NCBI GenBank assembly: GCA_021740745.1
Contig: JAIOZF010000001.1
Coordinates: forward strand, 62,001 to 126,000
Source of the DNA: Crocinitomicaceae bacterium
GTDB lineage: Bacteria > Bacteroidota > Bacteroidia > Flavobacteriales_D > Crocinitomicaceae
Length of the DNA: 64,000 bases
Direction: 5' to 3'
The position numbers were made by a program, and so were the translations under genes. The notes below the pieces were generated by a model that did no database searches, had not been told where the DNA came from, and saw nothing but the letters and a program-made list of their open reading frames with translations. Shown here in pieces: positions 23,174-31,299 of the stretch; position 1 is the stretch's first letter; each line of letters begins with the position of its first letter.

Positions 23174-24454
23174 ATGACCCATTTTGAAAATACACTTGCA
23201 TTTGCGCAAGATTTAGATGCAAAAGATCCCCTTAGATCCTTCAGAGATAAATTCTATTTCCCTACATTTCACGAAAAAACTGTGCGTTATTTCACAGGGA
23301 ACTCATTGGGTTTACAGCCAAAATCAACACGTGAATATGTTTTAGAAGAATTAGATGCGTGGGCTGAGTTTGGTGTTGAGGGACATTTTCTCGCAAAACG
23401 ACCTTGGTTTGCCTACCACGAAAATTTGACTGAAAAAGCGGCAAAAATTGTCGGAGCCTTACCTATCGAAGTGGTAATTACGCATTCCTTAACAACGAAC
23501 CTTCATTTATTGATGGTTTCATTCTATCGTCCAGAAGGAAAAAGAACAAAGATTTTATGCGAAGCGAAAGCTTTTCCAAGTGATCAATATGCGCTAGAAT
23601 CACAAGTGAAATTTCATGAATTGGATGTCGCTGAACATTTAGTGGAAGTTTTTCCGCGTGAAGGCGAACAGTTAATTCGCGAAGAAGATATCCTTGCAAA
23701 AATTGAGGAGTTAGGTGATGAATTGGCGTTGGTAATGATTGGCGGAGTGAATTACTACACAGGTCAGTTGTTTGACATGGAAACAATTACCAAAGCAGGA
23801 CATAAAGTCGGCGCTGTGGTTGGATTCGATTTAGCGCATGCTGCTGGAAACATTAATCTAAAATTGCATGACTGGGGAGTAGATTTTGCTGCTTGGTGTG
23901 GATATAAATACTTGAATTCTTCTCCAGGCGGTGTAAGTGGAATGTTTGTACATGAACGTCACGCTTACAATCCTTCTCTTCCTCGTTTTGCAGGATGGTG
24001 GGGCTATGATAAAGACACGCGGTTCTTGATGCAGCCGGGATTCAACCCGATGAAAGGAGCCGAAGGTTGGCAGTTGAGCAATGCGCCTGTACTTGGAATG
24101 GCAGCACACTTGGCTTCTTTAGATATTTTCGATGAAGCAGGAATGGACCGCATAGGCGAAAAACGCGATTCTATGACAGCCTTTATGGAATTTGTCATCA
24201 ATGACATTTCAGAAAAAAACAAAGAACGTTGCACATTTGAATTAATCACCCCAAGCGACAAAACAAAACGTGGTGCCCAGTTGTCTATTATGGCGAAGGG
24301 TCAAGGAAAAGCCTTGTTCGATGCATTATCGGATTTAGGTGTTGTGGCAGATTGGCGAGAACCAAATGTTATTCGAATTGCTCCAGCACCGCTTTACAAT
24401 TCATACGAGGATTGTTTTTGGTTTGGTCAGTTGCTCGAACAGGCAATACAATAG
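23174..24454 (+). CDS. kynU: Kynureninase
   Basis: This 426-aa PLP enzyme has VRYFTGNSLGLQPKSTREYVLEEL near 36-60, the FDLAHAAGN segment and the PLP lysine in WCGYKYLNSSPGGVSGMFVHE near 240-258. This is kynureninase, which cleaves kynurenine or 3-hydroxykynurenine to anthranilate or 3-hydroxyanthranilate plus alanine. With the kmo gene downstream it supplies 3-hydroxyanthranilate for tryptophan degradation or NAD synthesis. No tryptophan dioxygenase is in the window. Confidence 0.95.
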   Translation: MTHFENTLAFAQDLDAKDPLRSFRDKFYFPTFHEKTVRYFTGNSLGLQPKSTREYVLEELDAWAEFGVEGHFLAKRPWFAYHENLTEKAAKIVGALPIEVVITHSLTTNLHLLMVSFYRPEGKRTKILCEAKAFPSDQYALESQVKFHELDVAEHLVEVFPREGEQLIREEDILAKIEELGDELALVMIGGVNYYTGQLFDMETITKAGHKVGAVVGFDLAHAAGNINLKLHDWGVDFAAWCGYKYLNSSPGGVSGMFVHERHAYNPSLPRFAGWWGYDKDTRFLMQPGFNPMKGAEGWQLSNAPVLGMAAHLASLDIFDEAGMDRIGEKRDSMTAFMEFVINDISEKNKERCTFELITPSDKTKRGAQLSIMAKGQGKALFDALSDLGVVADWREPNVIRIAPAPLYNSYEDCFWFGQLLEQAIQ

Positions 24455-24506
24455 ATATAAGTATTCAGAATTTGAAAATTCAATAATTTGAATATCTGAA
24501 CCCCAA

Positions 24507-24539
24507 ATTCATAACTCATAACTCATAATTCATAATTCC
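24507..24539. repeat. Short tandem repeat between kynU and the small membrane gene
   Basis: Four consecutive units resembling ATTCATAACTC or ATTCATAATTC, of 7-10 bp, lie just ahead of the GTG at 24546. Similar low-complexity tracts are common between Flavobacterial genes. Confidence 0.5.
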
Positions 24540-24545
24540 TTTAAC

Positions 24546-24767
24546 GTGGACGAACTAACAATACAAACACTGATTAAAGCTCAATATTCTGGGGCACTTG
24601 ACCAGTCGTCGACATACATAAATTTGGTGATGCAAACTGTTGCAGTATTGGTGGGAGGAATAGTAATGTGGAGAGCGAGTAATGCTATTCACCGAAAAAA
24701 GCAAAAAGAAAGACAACAAAATAATTACTTCGAAACGCCGTATTCGCGTCACTGGAGAAAAAAATAA
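24546..24767 (+). CDS. Small single-span membrane protein between kynU and kmo
   Basis: This 73-aa protein starts with GTG. One transmembrane helix (INLVMQTVAVLVGGIVMW, about 26-43) is followed by a strongly basic tail (HRKKQKERQQ) that should face the cytoplasm, and it ends 3 codons before kmo. It shares the strand and gap structure of the operon, which supports a real gene. Function unknown; an accessory role to the membrane-associated monooxygenase is only a guess. Confidence 0.55.
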   Translation: MDELTIQTLIKAQYSGALDQSSTYINLVMQTVAVLVGGIVMWRASNAIHRKKQKERQQNNYFETPYSRHWRKK

Positions 24768-24773
24768 GAACGC

Positions 24774-26120
24774 ATGGAAGAGAAAAAAAATGTAATCATC
24801 ATTGGAGCCGGATTAGTCGGTTCACTTTGGGCAGTATACCTATCTAAAGCTGGTTATTCAGTTACAATGTATGAGCGTCGTCCAGACATTCGTAAAGCAG
24901 AAATTTCAGCAGGAAAGTCAATCAACTTAGCCTTGTCGGTTAGAGGGTGGACAGCCCTCGATGCCGTTGGAGTTGGCGATGAAATTCGCAAAATTGCGAT
25001 TCCAATGAGTGGAAGAGTCATGCATGACTTAGCAGGAAACTTAACCTATCAGCCTTATGGTAAAGAAGGTCAAGCAATTTTTTCTGTCTCTCGTGGAAAG
25101 GTAAACGCTACGATGATGGACATTGCTGAAAAACATGGAAACGCTACCATTCATTATAATCATGATTGCCGTAAAGTTGACTTAAAAAATGGAATTGTTT
25201 GGCTCACAAACACCTTAACGGGTGAAGAAATCGAAGCTAAAGCGGATCTTATTTTTGGAGCAGATGGCGCCTTTTCAGCTGTTCGTTACAACTCTATGCA
25301 AAAGTTAGATCGTTTTCAATACAGTCAAAACTTCATCGCAGATGGTTACCGTGAAATTTTATTACCCGCAAATGCAGATGGTTCATATAAAATGGACAAA
25401 AATGCCCTACATATTTGGCCTAGAGGTCGTTTCATGTTGATTGCACTAGCGAATGAAGATGGATCGTTCACCTGTACGCTATTTATGCCACATGAAGGGG
25501 GCGAAAATGCGTTCGATAAATTAACCTCTAAAGAAGCAGTGGATAATTTCTTTAAGACAATCTTCCCTGATTTCTATACTATGATGCCGAATATTGCTGA
25601 TGCGTGGGAAGATCATCCCTTGTCTGCTTTAGCAATCGTTCGTTGCTATCCTTGGGCACATGGAAAAACAGCGCTTATGGGTGATGCGGCGCATGCTACG
25701 GTTCCTTTTTACGGTCAAGGTATGAATGCCGGTTTTGAAGATTGTACAGTATTAAATAATCTAATGCACAAACATAACCACGATTGGGAAGCCATTTTTG
25801 CAGAATACAGCAAGGAACGCAAACCAGATGGAGATGCTTTACAAGATTTATCCTTGGAGAATTACTACGTAATGCGTGACTTCGTGGCAGATCCAGCTTT
25901 CCTTTTGCGCAAGAAAATTGAGGCAAAATTCAGTGAAATGTATCCTGATAAATGGTTGCCGTTATATTCGCAAGTTACATTCAGCAATATCCGTTACAGT
26001 GTAGCTTACAATCAAGGGAAAGTGCAAAGTGAAATTATGGATCAAGTGATGGAAACTCCTGGGATTGAACAAAAGTGGGATTCTAAAGAAGTGATGGATA
26101 AAATCCTTTCGCTTTGTTAA
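24774..26120 (+). CDS. kmo: Kynurenine 3-monooxygenase
   Basis: This 448-aa FAD-dependent aromatic hydroxylase has the GxGxxG dinucleotide fold at the N-terminus (IIIGAGLVGSLWAVYLSKAG, 8-27), the DG motif (FGADGAFSAVR) and the GD motif (LMGDAAHATVPFYGQGMNAGFED). This architecture is KMO, which converts kynurenine to 3-hydroxykynurenine with NADPH and oxygen. The C-terminus is typical of bacterial KMO. It is co-transcribed with kynU. Confidence 0.95.
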   Translation: MEEKKNVIIIGAGLVGSLWAVYLSKAGYSVTMYERRPDIRKAEISAGKSINLALSVRGWTALDAVGVGDEIRKIAIPMSGRVMHDLAGNLTYQPYGKEGQAIFSVSRGKVNATMMDIAEKHGNATIHYNHDCRKVDLKNGIVWLTNTLTGEEIEAKADLIFGADGAFSAVRYNSMQKLDRFQYSQNFIADGYREILLPANADGSYKMDKNALHIWPRGRFMLIALANEDGSFTCTLFMPHEGGENAFDKLTSKEAVDNFFKTIFPDFYTMMPNIADAWEDHPLSALAIVRCYPWAHGKTALMGDAAHATVPFYGQGMNAGFEDCTVLNNLMHKHNHDWEAIFAEYSKERKPDGDALQDLSLENYYVMRDFVADPAFLLRKKIEAKFSEMYPDKWLPLYSQVTFSNIRYSVAYNQGKVQSEIMDQVMETPGIEQKWDSKEVMDKILSLC

Positions 26121-26147
26121 TTGACCAAAAGAATGTAATTTAAGGCT

Positions 26148-27074
26148 ATGAAAAAATCAATTCTGTATTTCTTTTTACTCGTTTTTGCTACTCCACTTGT
26201 AGCTCAAAGAGATTTAACTCCGGGTAAAAACCGAAGTAAAGTTTTTGGTGGTGGTCAAGATTTTCGAACGATTTCGAAACATGGTCTTCAAATTTCATTC
26301 GGTCCAAATTACACTTTGACAAAATCTAAAAACACCATTTACGACGGAACAGACGACACTGGTAGACCAATGAATACGATTATTGATCCATCCGGAAGTT
26401 TTGGAGCATTCATCAATATTGGCATGGCACATTACCGTTTGAAAGAATCGAAATTCTGGGGTAGTTTAGCGAAAAAGAATCCAGATGGTTTTTTTGGTAA
26501 GCGCGTAAAATCAAATTTGTTTCACCGTTTCGATTGGGGATTAGGGTTTGATTACATAGGCGGGAAAGAAAAAACCACGGTTGAATTGTACACCCCATTA
26601 AACCAATTGGTTAGTTCAGATGAATACAAAGGATCATTTTACAATGGTTATCTAACAGCACGTTTTACAGCCGATCGCTTCACGAAGGTTGGAGATAAAT
26701 GGCATTTAGAAACTGGAATTGGTTTCAATTTTAACTATAATATTTTATCGGCACCAGAAGCGCCTTATTTCAGTGAGACAAAGGCACCGCTTCGCTTTCA
26801 AAAAGATTTCATGGCACAAATTCATGCCCACGTTGGAATGAATTACCGCATCCGAAAAGGTGATTACTTGACATTTGGCTTATTCCTACCGATGGTTGGC
26901 GTATATGAAATGAATAAGTTGAAACCTACCATTCAGTGGTTTTCAAGCAACTATTATCCTTTGCATCCTCAAATTAAGTGGATACATCACTTTACGAAAA
27001 AAGTTAAAGGCTGTAATACTCCGGGATCGGAGGAAGACCGCAAGAAAAATGAAGAATTCTTACAAAACAATTAA
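26148..27074 (+). CDS. Exported protein, probable outer-membrane beta-rich protein
   Basis: This 308-aa protein has a signal peptide (MKKSILYFFLLVFATPLVAQ). The rest shows alternating aromatic beta strands (FHRFDWGLGFDYIGG, WHLETGIGFNFNYN, DYLTFGLFLPMVGVYEMN) typical of an outer-membrane barrel or a periplasmic beta protein, with a charged tail. The family was not identified. Its stop overlaps the ArsC-like start by one base (TAATG). Confidence 0.7.
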   Translation: MKKSILYFFLLVFATPLVAQRDLTPGKNRSKVFGGGQDFRTISKHGLQISFGPNYTLTKSKNTIYDGTDDTGRPMNTIIDPSGSFGAFINIGMAHYRLKESKFWGSLAKKNPDGFFGKRVKSNLFHRFDWGLGFDYIGGKEKTTVELYTPLNQLVSSDEYKGSFYNGYLTARFTADRFTKVGDKWHLETGIGFNFNYNILSAPEAPYFSETKAPLRFQKDFMAQIHAHVGMNYRIRKGDYLTFGLFLPMVGVYEMNKLKPTIQWFSSNYYPLHPQIKWIHHFTKKVKGCNTPGSEEDRKKNEEFLQNN

Positions 27075-27430
27075 TGAAAAAGATCTTTCACCTGAGTTCG
27101 TGTAGTACCAACCAGAAAATTTTAAAGGAAATTAATCCGGGAAGTGATGTGCAATTGCAGGACATCAAAAACGAGAACATTGATGCTAAAACCTTGGATT
27201 GGTTGAAGGAAAAAGTAGGTTCTTACGAAGCCTTATTTTCTAAAAAAGCCATGAAATACCGTGGTTTAGGCTTGGATAAAATGACCCTCACAGAAGACGA
27301 TTACCGCAAATACATGTTAGAAGAATACACCTTTCTCAAGCGACCATTTATGATCAATGGAGAAGAAGTATTCATCGGTAACTCTAAAAAGGAAGTCGAA
27401 GAAGCCGCTCGATCGTTTAACGCCAACTAG
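27074..27430 (+). CDS. ArsC/Spx-family thioredoxin-fold protein
   Basis: This 118-aa protein fits the ArsC-like fold: an N-terminal beta strand then a Cys loop (HLSSCSTNQKIL, 6-17), and the conserved FLKRPFMINGEEVFIG near 87-102 with the family Arg-Pro. It lacks the CxxC of Spx but keeps one Cys at 10. Arsenate reduction is possible, but there are no ars genes nearby; many Flavobacterial members have unknown roles. It overlaps the preceding gene. Confidence 0.8.
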   Translation: MKKIFHLSSCSTNQKILKEINPGSDVQLQDIKNENIDAKTLDWLKEKVGSYEALFSKKAMKYRGLGLDKMTLTEDDYRKYMLEEYTFLKRPFMINGEEVFIGNSKKEVEEAARSFNAN

Positions 27431-27491
27431 CGCCTGCGGCATTTGACAATTTGATTGCTGCGCGATTTAACGCCTGCGGCATTTGACAATT
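27431..27491. repeat. Two 21-bp direct repeats after the ArsC-like gene
   Basis: CGCCTGCGGCATTTGACAAT(T) occurs at 27431-27451 and at 27471-27491, 40 bp apart, between the ArsC-like stop and the transporter start. The repeat is more GC-rich than its surroundings. Confidence 0.75.
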
Positions 27492-27542
27492 CTAATGCTC
27501 AAATCAAATTTTCAAATCATTTTAATTTTCAAATCCTACCTG

Positions 27543-28469
27543 GTGAACAAGTCACTCTCCGCGCATCTTGCTCTTTTTATGGTCAACACCTTGTATGGTG
27601 CGAGTCATGTATTGGCGAAGGGTGTCATGCCCCTTTATCTCACTCCCAATGTTTTTATACTCTTTCGTGCTCTAGGTGCAACGCTCTTATTTTGGTTAGT
27701 GAAAACCTTTTTTGTGCGTGAGAAAATTGCCCGCAAAGATTTATTGCTCTTAGCAACATGTGGTTTGTTTGGTGTAGCTATTAACCAACTTTTCTTTTTT
27801 CACGGATTGAATTTGTCCTCATCAATAAATTCTGGAATTATCATGGCCGTCAATCCTATTTTGGTGGTCATATTATCCTTCTTTTTATTGAAAGAGAAAA
27901 TCACCTTAGGTCGATCGATTGGTATTTTAATGGGAACCACTGGTGCTATATTGTTAACTCTCACTGCTGGAACAGGCAAAGGCGATTCCATGTTAGGCGA
28001 CTTTTTTCTTTTCATAAATGCAGCCAGCTACGCCGTTTATTTGGTCCTAGCGAAACCGTTGATGAAAAAATACTCCCCCTTGACCGTCATTACCTACGTT
28101 TTTACCTTTGGTGTAGCGTTCATTATTTTATATCCGCCAACCTTAAGCGAATTGGTTGTTACCAACTTTCAGGTCATCCCTTTCGATGTGTGGATTAAAA
28201 TTGCATACGTTGTAGTTGGGGTTACTTTTTTTACCTACCTCCTCACAATGTATGGTTTGAAATACTTGAGTGCTTCCGTTTCGAGTGCCTATATTTATAT
28301 ACAACCTGTACTTGTGATGTTTTTTGCTTACACATTCAGTTCCCTCGGTCTTGCTGATGATTACACTGGCACAATCACCTGGACAAAAATTATGTACATG
28401 TTGATCATTTTTGCAGGGGTATATATCACTTCAGCAAGTTCGTATAGGGCGAAAAAGAATTCGCTTTAG
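27543..28469 (+). CDS. EamA-family (DMT) transporter
   Basis: The start is taken at the GTG 27543 (VNKSLSAHLALFMVNTLYG), because residues upstream of it translate intergenic AT-rich repeats; an ATG at 27483 is in frame. The protein has about ten transmembrane helices arranged as two EamA repeats (about 10-140 and 150-295), e.g. NPILVVILSFFLLKEKI and SAYIYIQPVLVMFFAY. DMT members export amino acids or other metabolites; the substrate is unknown. It sits at the end of the kynurenine operon strand. Confidence 0.85.
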   Translation: MNKSLSAHLALFMVNTLYGASHVLAKGVMPLYLTPNVFILFRALGATLLFWLVKTFFVREKIARKDLLLLATCGLFGVAINQLFFFHGLNLSSSINSGIIMAVNPILVVILSFFLLKEKITLGRSIGILMGTTGAILLTLTAGTGKGDSMLGDFFLFINAASYAVYLVLAKPLMKKYSPLTVITYVFTFGVAFIILYPPTLSELVVTNFQVIPFDVWIKIAYVVVGVTFFTYLLTMYGLKYLSASVSSAYIYIQPVLVMFFAYTFSSLGLADDYTGTITWTKIMYMLIIFAGVYITSASSYRAKKNSL

Positions 28470-28533
28470 AAGACCTGAATCTCCGCAATCGCAATCCCAA
28501 TTATGGGTACCACCTCCCATAATACCGAGACCT

Positions 28534-28576
28534 AATTACCAGAAAATGAAAAATTATCAATGAATCATTCATCCTC
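28534..28576. repeat. 43-bp direct repeat, copy 1
   Basis: This matches 29078-29120 exactly over 43 bp (AATTACCAGAAAATGAAAAA and on). It partly overlaps the 3' end of the broken DUF559 gene and is followed by a CTCCCTTGAGGGAGG hairpin. Confidence 0.85.
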
Positions 28577-28928
28577 CCTTGAGGGAGGACCGAGGTGGGT
28601 GGCAGTTAAATCATTCCGAAAACAAAATACAACATGACACAATTGCTGATGCACATTATCAAGTTGATTCATTACCTCGCCTTCACTAAAGCGCATAATT
28701 TTATACCCTAAAGATTTCAATCGTTCTTGTGTATAATAATCATATTCAGGCTTGAAAAAATGAGAATTCCCGCCAATTTCAATAATCAACTTCAATTCAG
28801 GGATGAAAAAATCAACGATAAATCGGTCTATTGGGCGCTGTCGAAGCACTCTTTCACCATTCAGTTTTCGTTCTTAATTGACGTGCATTTTCCTTTAAAT
28901 TAAGGTTATAATTATTATGATTGAACAT
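28565..28928 (-). pseudogene. DUF559 endonuclease-like gene with internal deletion/frameshift
   Basis: A natural start at 28928 reads MFNHNNYNLNLKENARQLRTK, a typical DUF559 N-terminus, then stops 4 codons later. A second frame picks up with RKLNGERVLRQRPIDRFIVD, the family's next conserved block, and continues through LKLIIEIGGNSHF to 28565. The segment usually between them (the TEAEKLLW-like helix) is missing, so a deletion of about 14-16 codons has shifted the frame near 28860-28870. DUF559 proteins are VSR-like PD-(D/E)xK nucleases, often flanked by repeats. The downstream part alone (94 aa from a GTG) keeps the D and E residues of the fold. Confidence 0.75.
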
Positions 28929-29077
28929 TAGTTGGTGGATTTTAGAATCTGAATTCTATCTAATTTAATGAAATTAGTTGTAAAATCAAATTGTGGTGCC
29001 AGGTCTCTTTATACTGCATTAAAATTAACAATCCATTGGTGCCACCTCCCTTAATCCCTCCTCAAGGAGGGAAACGC

Positions 29078-29120
29078 AATTACCAGAAAATGAAAAATTA
29101 TCAATGAATCATTCATCCTC
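29078..29120. repeat. 43-bp direct repeat, copy 2
   Basis: This is an exact copy of 28534-28576. The two lie 544 bp apart on either side of the broken DUF559 gene. Confidence 0.85.
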
Positions 29121-29195
29121 AAGGAGGGGAAATTGAATTCTCATTCTTCAATAGTTGATATGACCTATTCATCCCATACTTTCAGCTTAATTTCC

Positions 29196-29203
29196 TATTT
29201 TTG
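29196..29203 (+). promoter_or_regulatory. Likely -7 element of the yicC-gmk-nadD operon
   Basis: TATTTTTG fits TAnnTTTG and lies 15 bp before the yicC ATG. No clear TTTG -33 box was seen at the standard distance. Confidence 0.4.
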
Positions 29204-29218
29204 ACTAAAATTAGAATT

Positions 29219-30082
29219 ATGCTCTTGTCCATGACTGGCTTTGGGAAAGCAATCGGAAACTTTCAAAGTAAAAAAGTATCCATTGAAATCCGCACATTAA
29301 ACAGTAAATCACTCGATTTAAACGTGCGTATAGCGCCCATTTACCGTGAAGTTGAATCTGAAATCCGCAAAATCGTGGGTGATTCATTAGACCGCGGAAA
29401 AATTGACCTCAACATCAATTTGGACAGCACAGGAGATGTAAAGAACTTTACCATCAACAAAGATTTAGCAAAGGCCTATTATGCCGATTTAAAAGCGGTC
29501 AACAGTTTGATTGGTGAACATACCGACGATTATCTTTCGGTGATTTTACGCATGCCGGATATTTATATCAATGAACGCGAAGAATTAGGTGCAGAAGAAA
29601 AAACATGGATTCTGAACTTGACAAAAGAAGCGGTTGATCACTTGAATGAATTCCGTCGTCAAGAAGGACAAGCGTTGGAAAAAGAATTTTCAGAGCGTAT
29701 TGAAGATATTCGTCGCTGGTTAAACGATGTCCCGAAGTACGAACAAGAGCGTATTGAAGTGATTCGTGAGCGCATCAAAAAGAATTTGGAAGACTTAAGT
29801 GCAAAATACGATGACAATCGTTTGGAGCAAGAAATGATTTTTTACATTGAAAAACTGGATGTTTCCGAAGAAAAAATGCGTTTATCCAATCATTTAGACT
29901 ATTTCTTGGAAACCATGAAATTGCCTTTATCAGGTAAAAAATTAGGTTTTATAACACAAGAAATTGGTCGTGAAATAAACACCCTTGGAAGCAAAAGTAA
30001 CCACGCCGAAATGCAAAAGTTGGTGGTTGACATGAAGGATAGCTTAGAAAAAATCAAGGAACAAGTCCTTAATACCCTTTAA
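29219..30082 (+). CDS. yicC: YicC-family endoribonuclease
   Basis: The start at 29219 (MLLSMTGFGKAIGNF) matches the family N-terminus; an upstream TTG at 29201 adds six unrelated residues. The 287-aa protein has YicC_N (about 1-155) and the C-terminal DUF1732 segment (RLEQEMIFYIEKLDVSEEKMRLSNHLDYF, then GKKLGFITQEIGREINTLGSKSN). YicC-type proteins are reported single-strand RNA endonucleases. It is the first gene of a conserved trio with gmk and nadD; 3 bp separate it from gmk. Confidence 0.9.
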   Translation: MLLSMTGFGKAIGNFQSKKVSIEIRTLNSKSLDLNVRIAPIYREVESEIRKIVGDSLDRGKIDLNINLDSTGDVKNFTINKDLAKAYYADLKAVNSLIGEHTDDYLSVILRMPDIYINEREELGAEEKTWILNLTKEAVDHLNEFRRQEGQALEKEFSERIEDIRRWLNDVPKYEQERIEVIRERIKKNLEDLSAKYDDNRLEQEMIFYIEKLDVSEEKMRLSNHLDYFLETMKLPLSGKKLGFITQEIGREINTLGSKSNHAEMQKLVVDMKDSLEKIKEQVLNTL

Positions 30083-30085
30083 AAA

Positions 30086-30664
30086 ATGGCAGCAAAAGGT
30101 AAATGCATTATTTTTTCAGCTCCTTCCGGGGCGGGAAAGACAACGATTGTGCGTGCCTTGATCAATAAACCTGCCTTGCACTTGGAATTCTCCGTTTCTG
30201 CTTGCAGTAGAGAACCGCGACCGAATGAAACAAACGGGAAAGACTATTATTTCTTGGGGATTGCAGGCTTCAAACAGCAAATTGAGCAAGATGCATTTGT
30301 GGAATGGGAAGAAGTGTACACGGATCATTTTTACGGTACACTGCGTTCTGAGATAGAGCAAATTTGGGAAAACGGTCACACTGTAATATTTGATGTGGAT
30401 GTGATTGGTGGATTGAACCTGAAGCGTTTTTTTGGTGCTAATGCACTTGCTATTTTTGTACAACCACCAAGTTATGACGAACTGGAAAAACGCTTGCGTT
30501 ACCGCAGTACCGAAACTGAAGAAAAAATCCAACAACGCATGGCGAAAGCCAAGGCTGAATTGGCGAAAGCAGATGAATTTGATGTGGTGTTGGTAAACGA
30601 TAATTTAGAGCATGCCATTGAAAAAGCGTCCGAATTAGTGCATAATTTCATTCAAGAAAAATGA
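30086..30664 (+). CDS. gmk: Guanylate kinase
   Basis: This 192-aa protein has the P-loop SAPSGAGKTT (11-20), the GMP-binding SACSREPRPNETNGKDYYF (about 38-56) and EWEEVYTDHFYGTL, all typical of guanylate kinase. It phosphorylates GMP to GDP with ATP. It overlaps nadD by 4 nt (ATGA) and is preceded by yicC by 3 bp. Confidence 0.95.
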   Translation: MAAKGKCIIFSAPSGAGKTTIVRALINKPALHLEFSVSACSREPRPNETNGKDYYFLGIAGFKQQIEQDAFVEWEEVYTDHFYGTLRSEIEQIWENGHTVIFDVDVIGGLNLKRFFGANALAIFVQPPSYDELEKRLRYRSTETEEKIQQRMAKAKAELAKADEFDVVLVNDNLEHAIEKASELVHNFIQEK

Positions 30665-31275
30665 AAGTAGGACTCTATTTTGGAACCTTCAACCCGATTC
30701 ATGTGGGACATTTGGTAATTGCCAACTACATGGCAGAATTTACAGAGTTGGATCAAGTTTGGTTGGTGGTAACACCACAAAATCCTTTGAAGGAAAAATC
30801 TACATTACTGGCTGATCACCATCGTTTGGCTTTGGTGCGTGCAGCGATTGAAGACAATCCGAATTTGAAGGTGAGTGACATAGAGTTTAAGTTAGAAAAG
30901 CCCAGTTACACAACCAAAACTTTGGCTTACCTCAAAGAAAAATACCCAACTACCGAGTTTGCCTTGATCATGGGCGAAGACAATTTGAGAACCTTACACA
31001 AATGGTTGAATCACGATGTATTGTTGAAGAACCATCAAGTGTATGTTTACCCGCGCGTGTTGACCATCCAAGAAGAAGCGGAAATTGTTCAAATTGGCAC
31101 TGAAACAACCAATGCTTACGCTCAGCACCCTTCGGTCATTTTATGCGACGACGCACCCGTTATGAAAGTCTCTGCGAGTTTCATTCGCAACGCCATCAAA
31201 GAAGGAAAAGATGTTCGTTACCTCTTAACGGAACCCGTTCAAAAGTATATAGAGGAGATGAATTTTTATAAATAG
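30661..31275 (+). CDS. nadD: Nicotinate-nucleotide adenylyltransferase
   Basis: This 204-aa protein starts MKVGLYFGTFNPIHVGHLVIANY with the GTFNPIHxGH motif (8-17) of nucleotidyltransferases, and ends with the KVSASFIRNAIKEGKDVRYL segment, both NadD signatures. It adenylates nicotinate mononucleotide to deamido-NAD. The kynurenine genes 3 kb upstream could feed the same de novo NAD pathway, but are a separate unit. Confidence 0.95.
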   Translation: MKVGLYFGTFNPIHVGHLVIANYMAEFTELDQVWLVVTPQNPLKEKSTLLADHHRLALVRAAIEDNPNLKVSDIEFKLEKPSYTTKTLAYLKEKYPTTEFALIMGEDNLRTLHKWLNHDVLLKNHQVYVYPRVLTIQEEAEIVQIGTETTNAYAQHPSVILCDDAPVMKVSASFIRNAIKEGKDVRYLLTEPVQKYIEEMNFYK

Positions 31276-31299
31276 GGTTGAGTGTTTAATTAAATTAAT

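Larger units (their letters stand above)
29065..29219. other. Repeat-rich intergenic before yicC
   Basis: CTCCTCAAGGAGGG hairpin-forming tracts occur at about 29058-29071 and again near 29116-29128, around the second 43-bp repeat. Promoter motif TATTTTTG lies at 29196-29203. Confidence 0.5.

Noticed and set aside
27455-27721. 88-codon plus-strand frame at the EamA gene start
   Set aside because: It is out of frame with the ten-helix transporter and overlaps the repeats.
30116-30535. 139-codon minus-strand frame inside gmk
   Set aside because: Gmk motifs on the plus strand are intact; the antisense product looks random.
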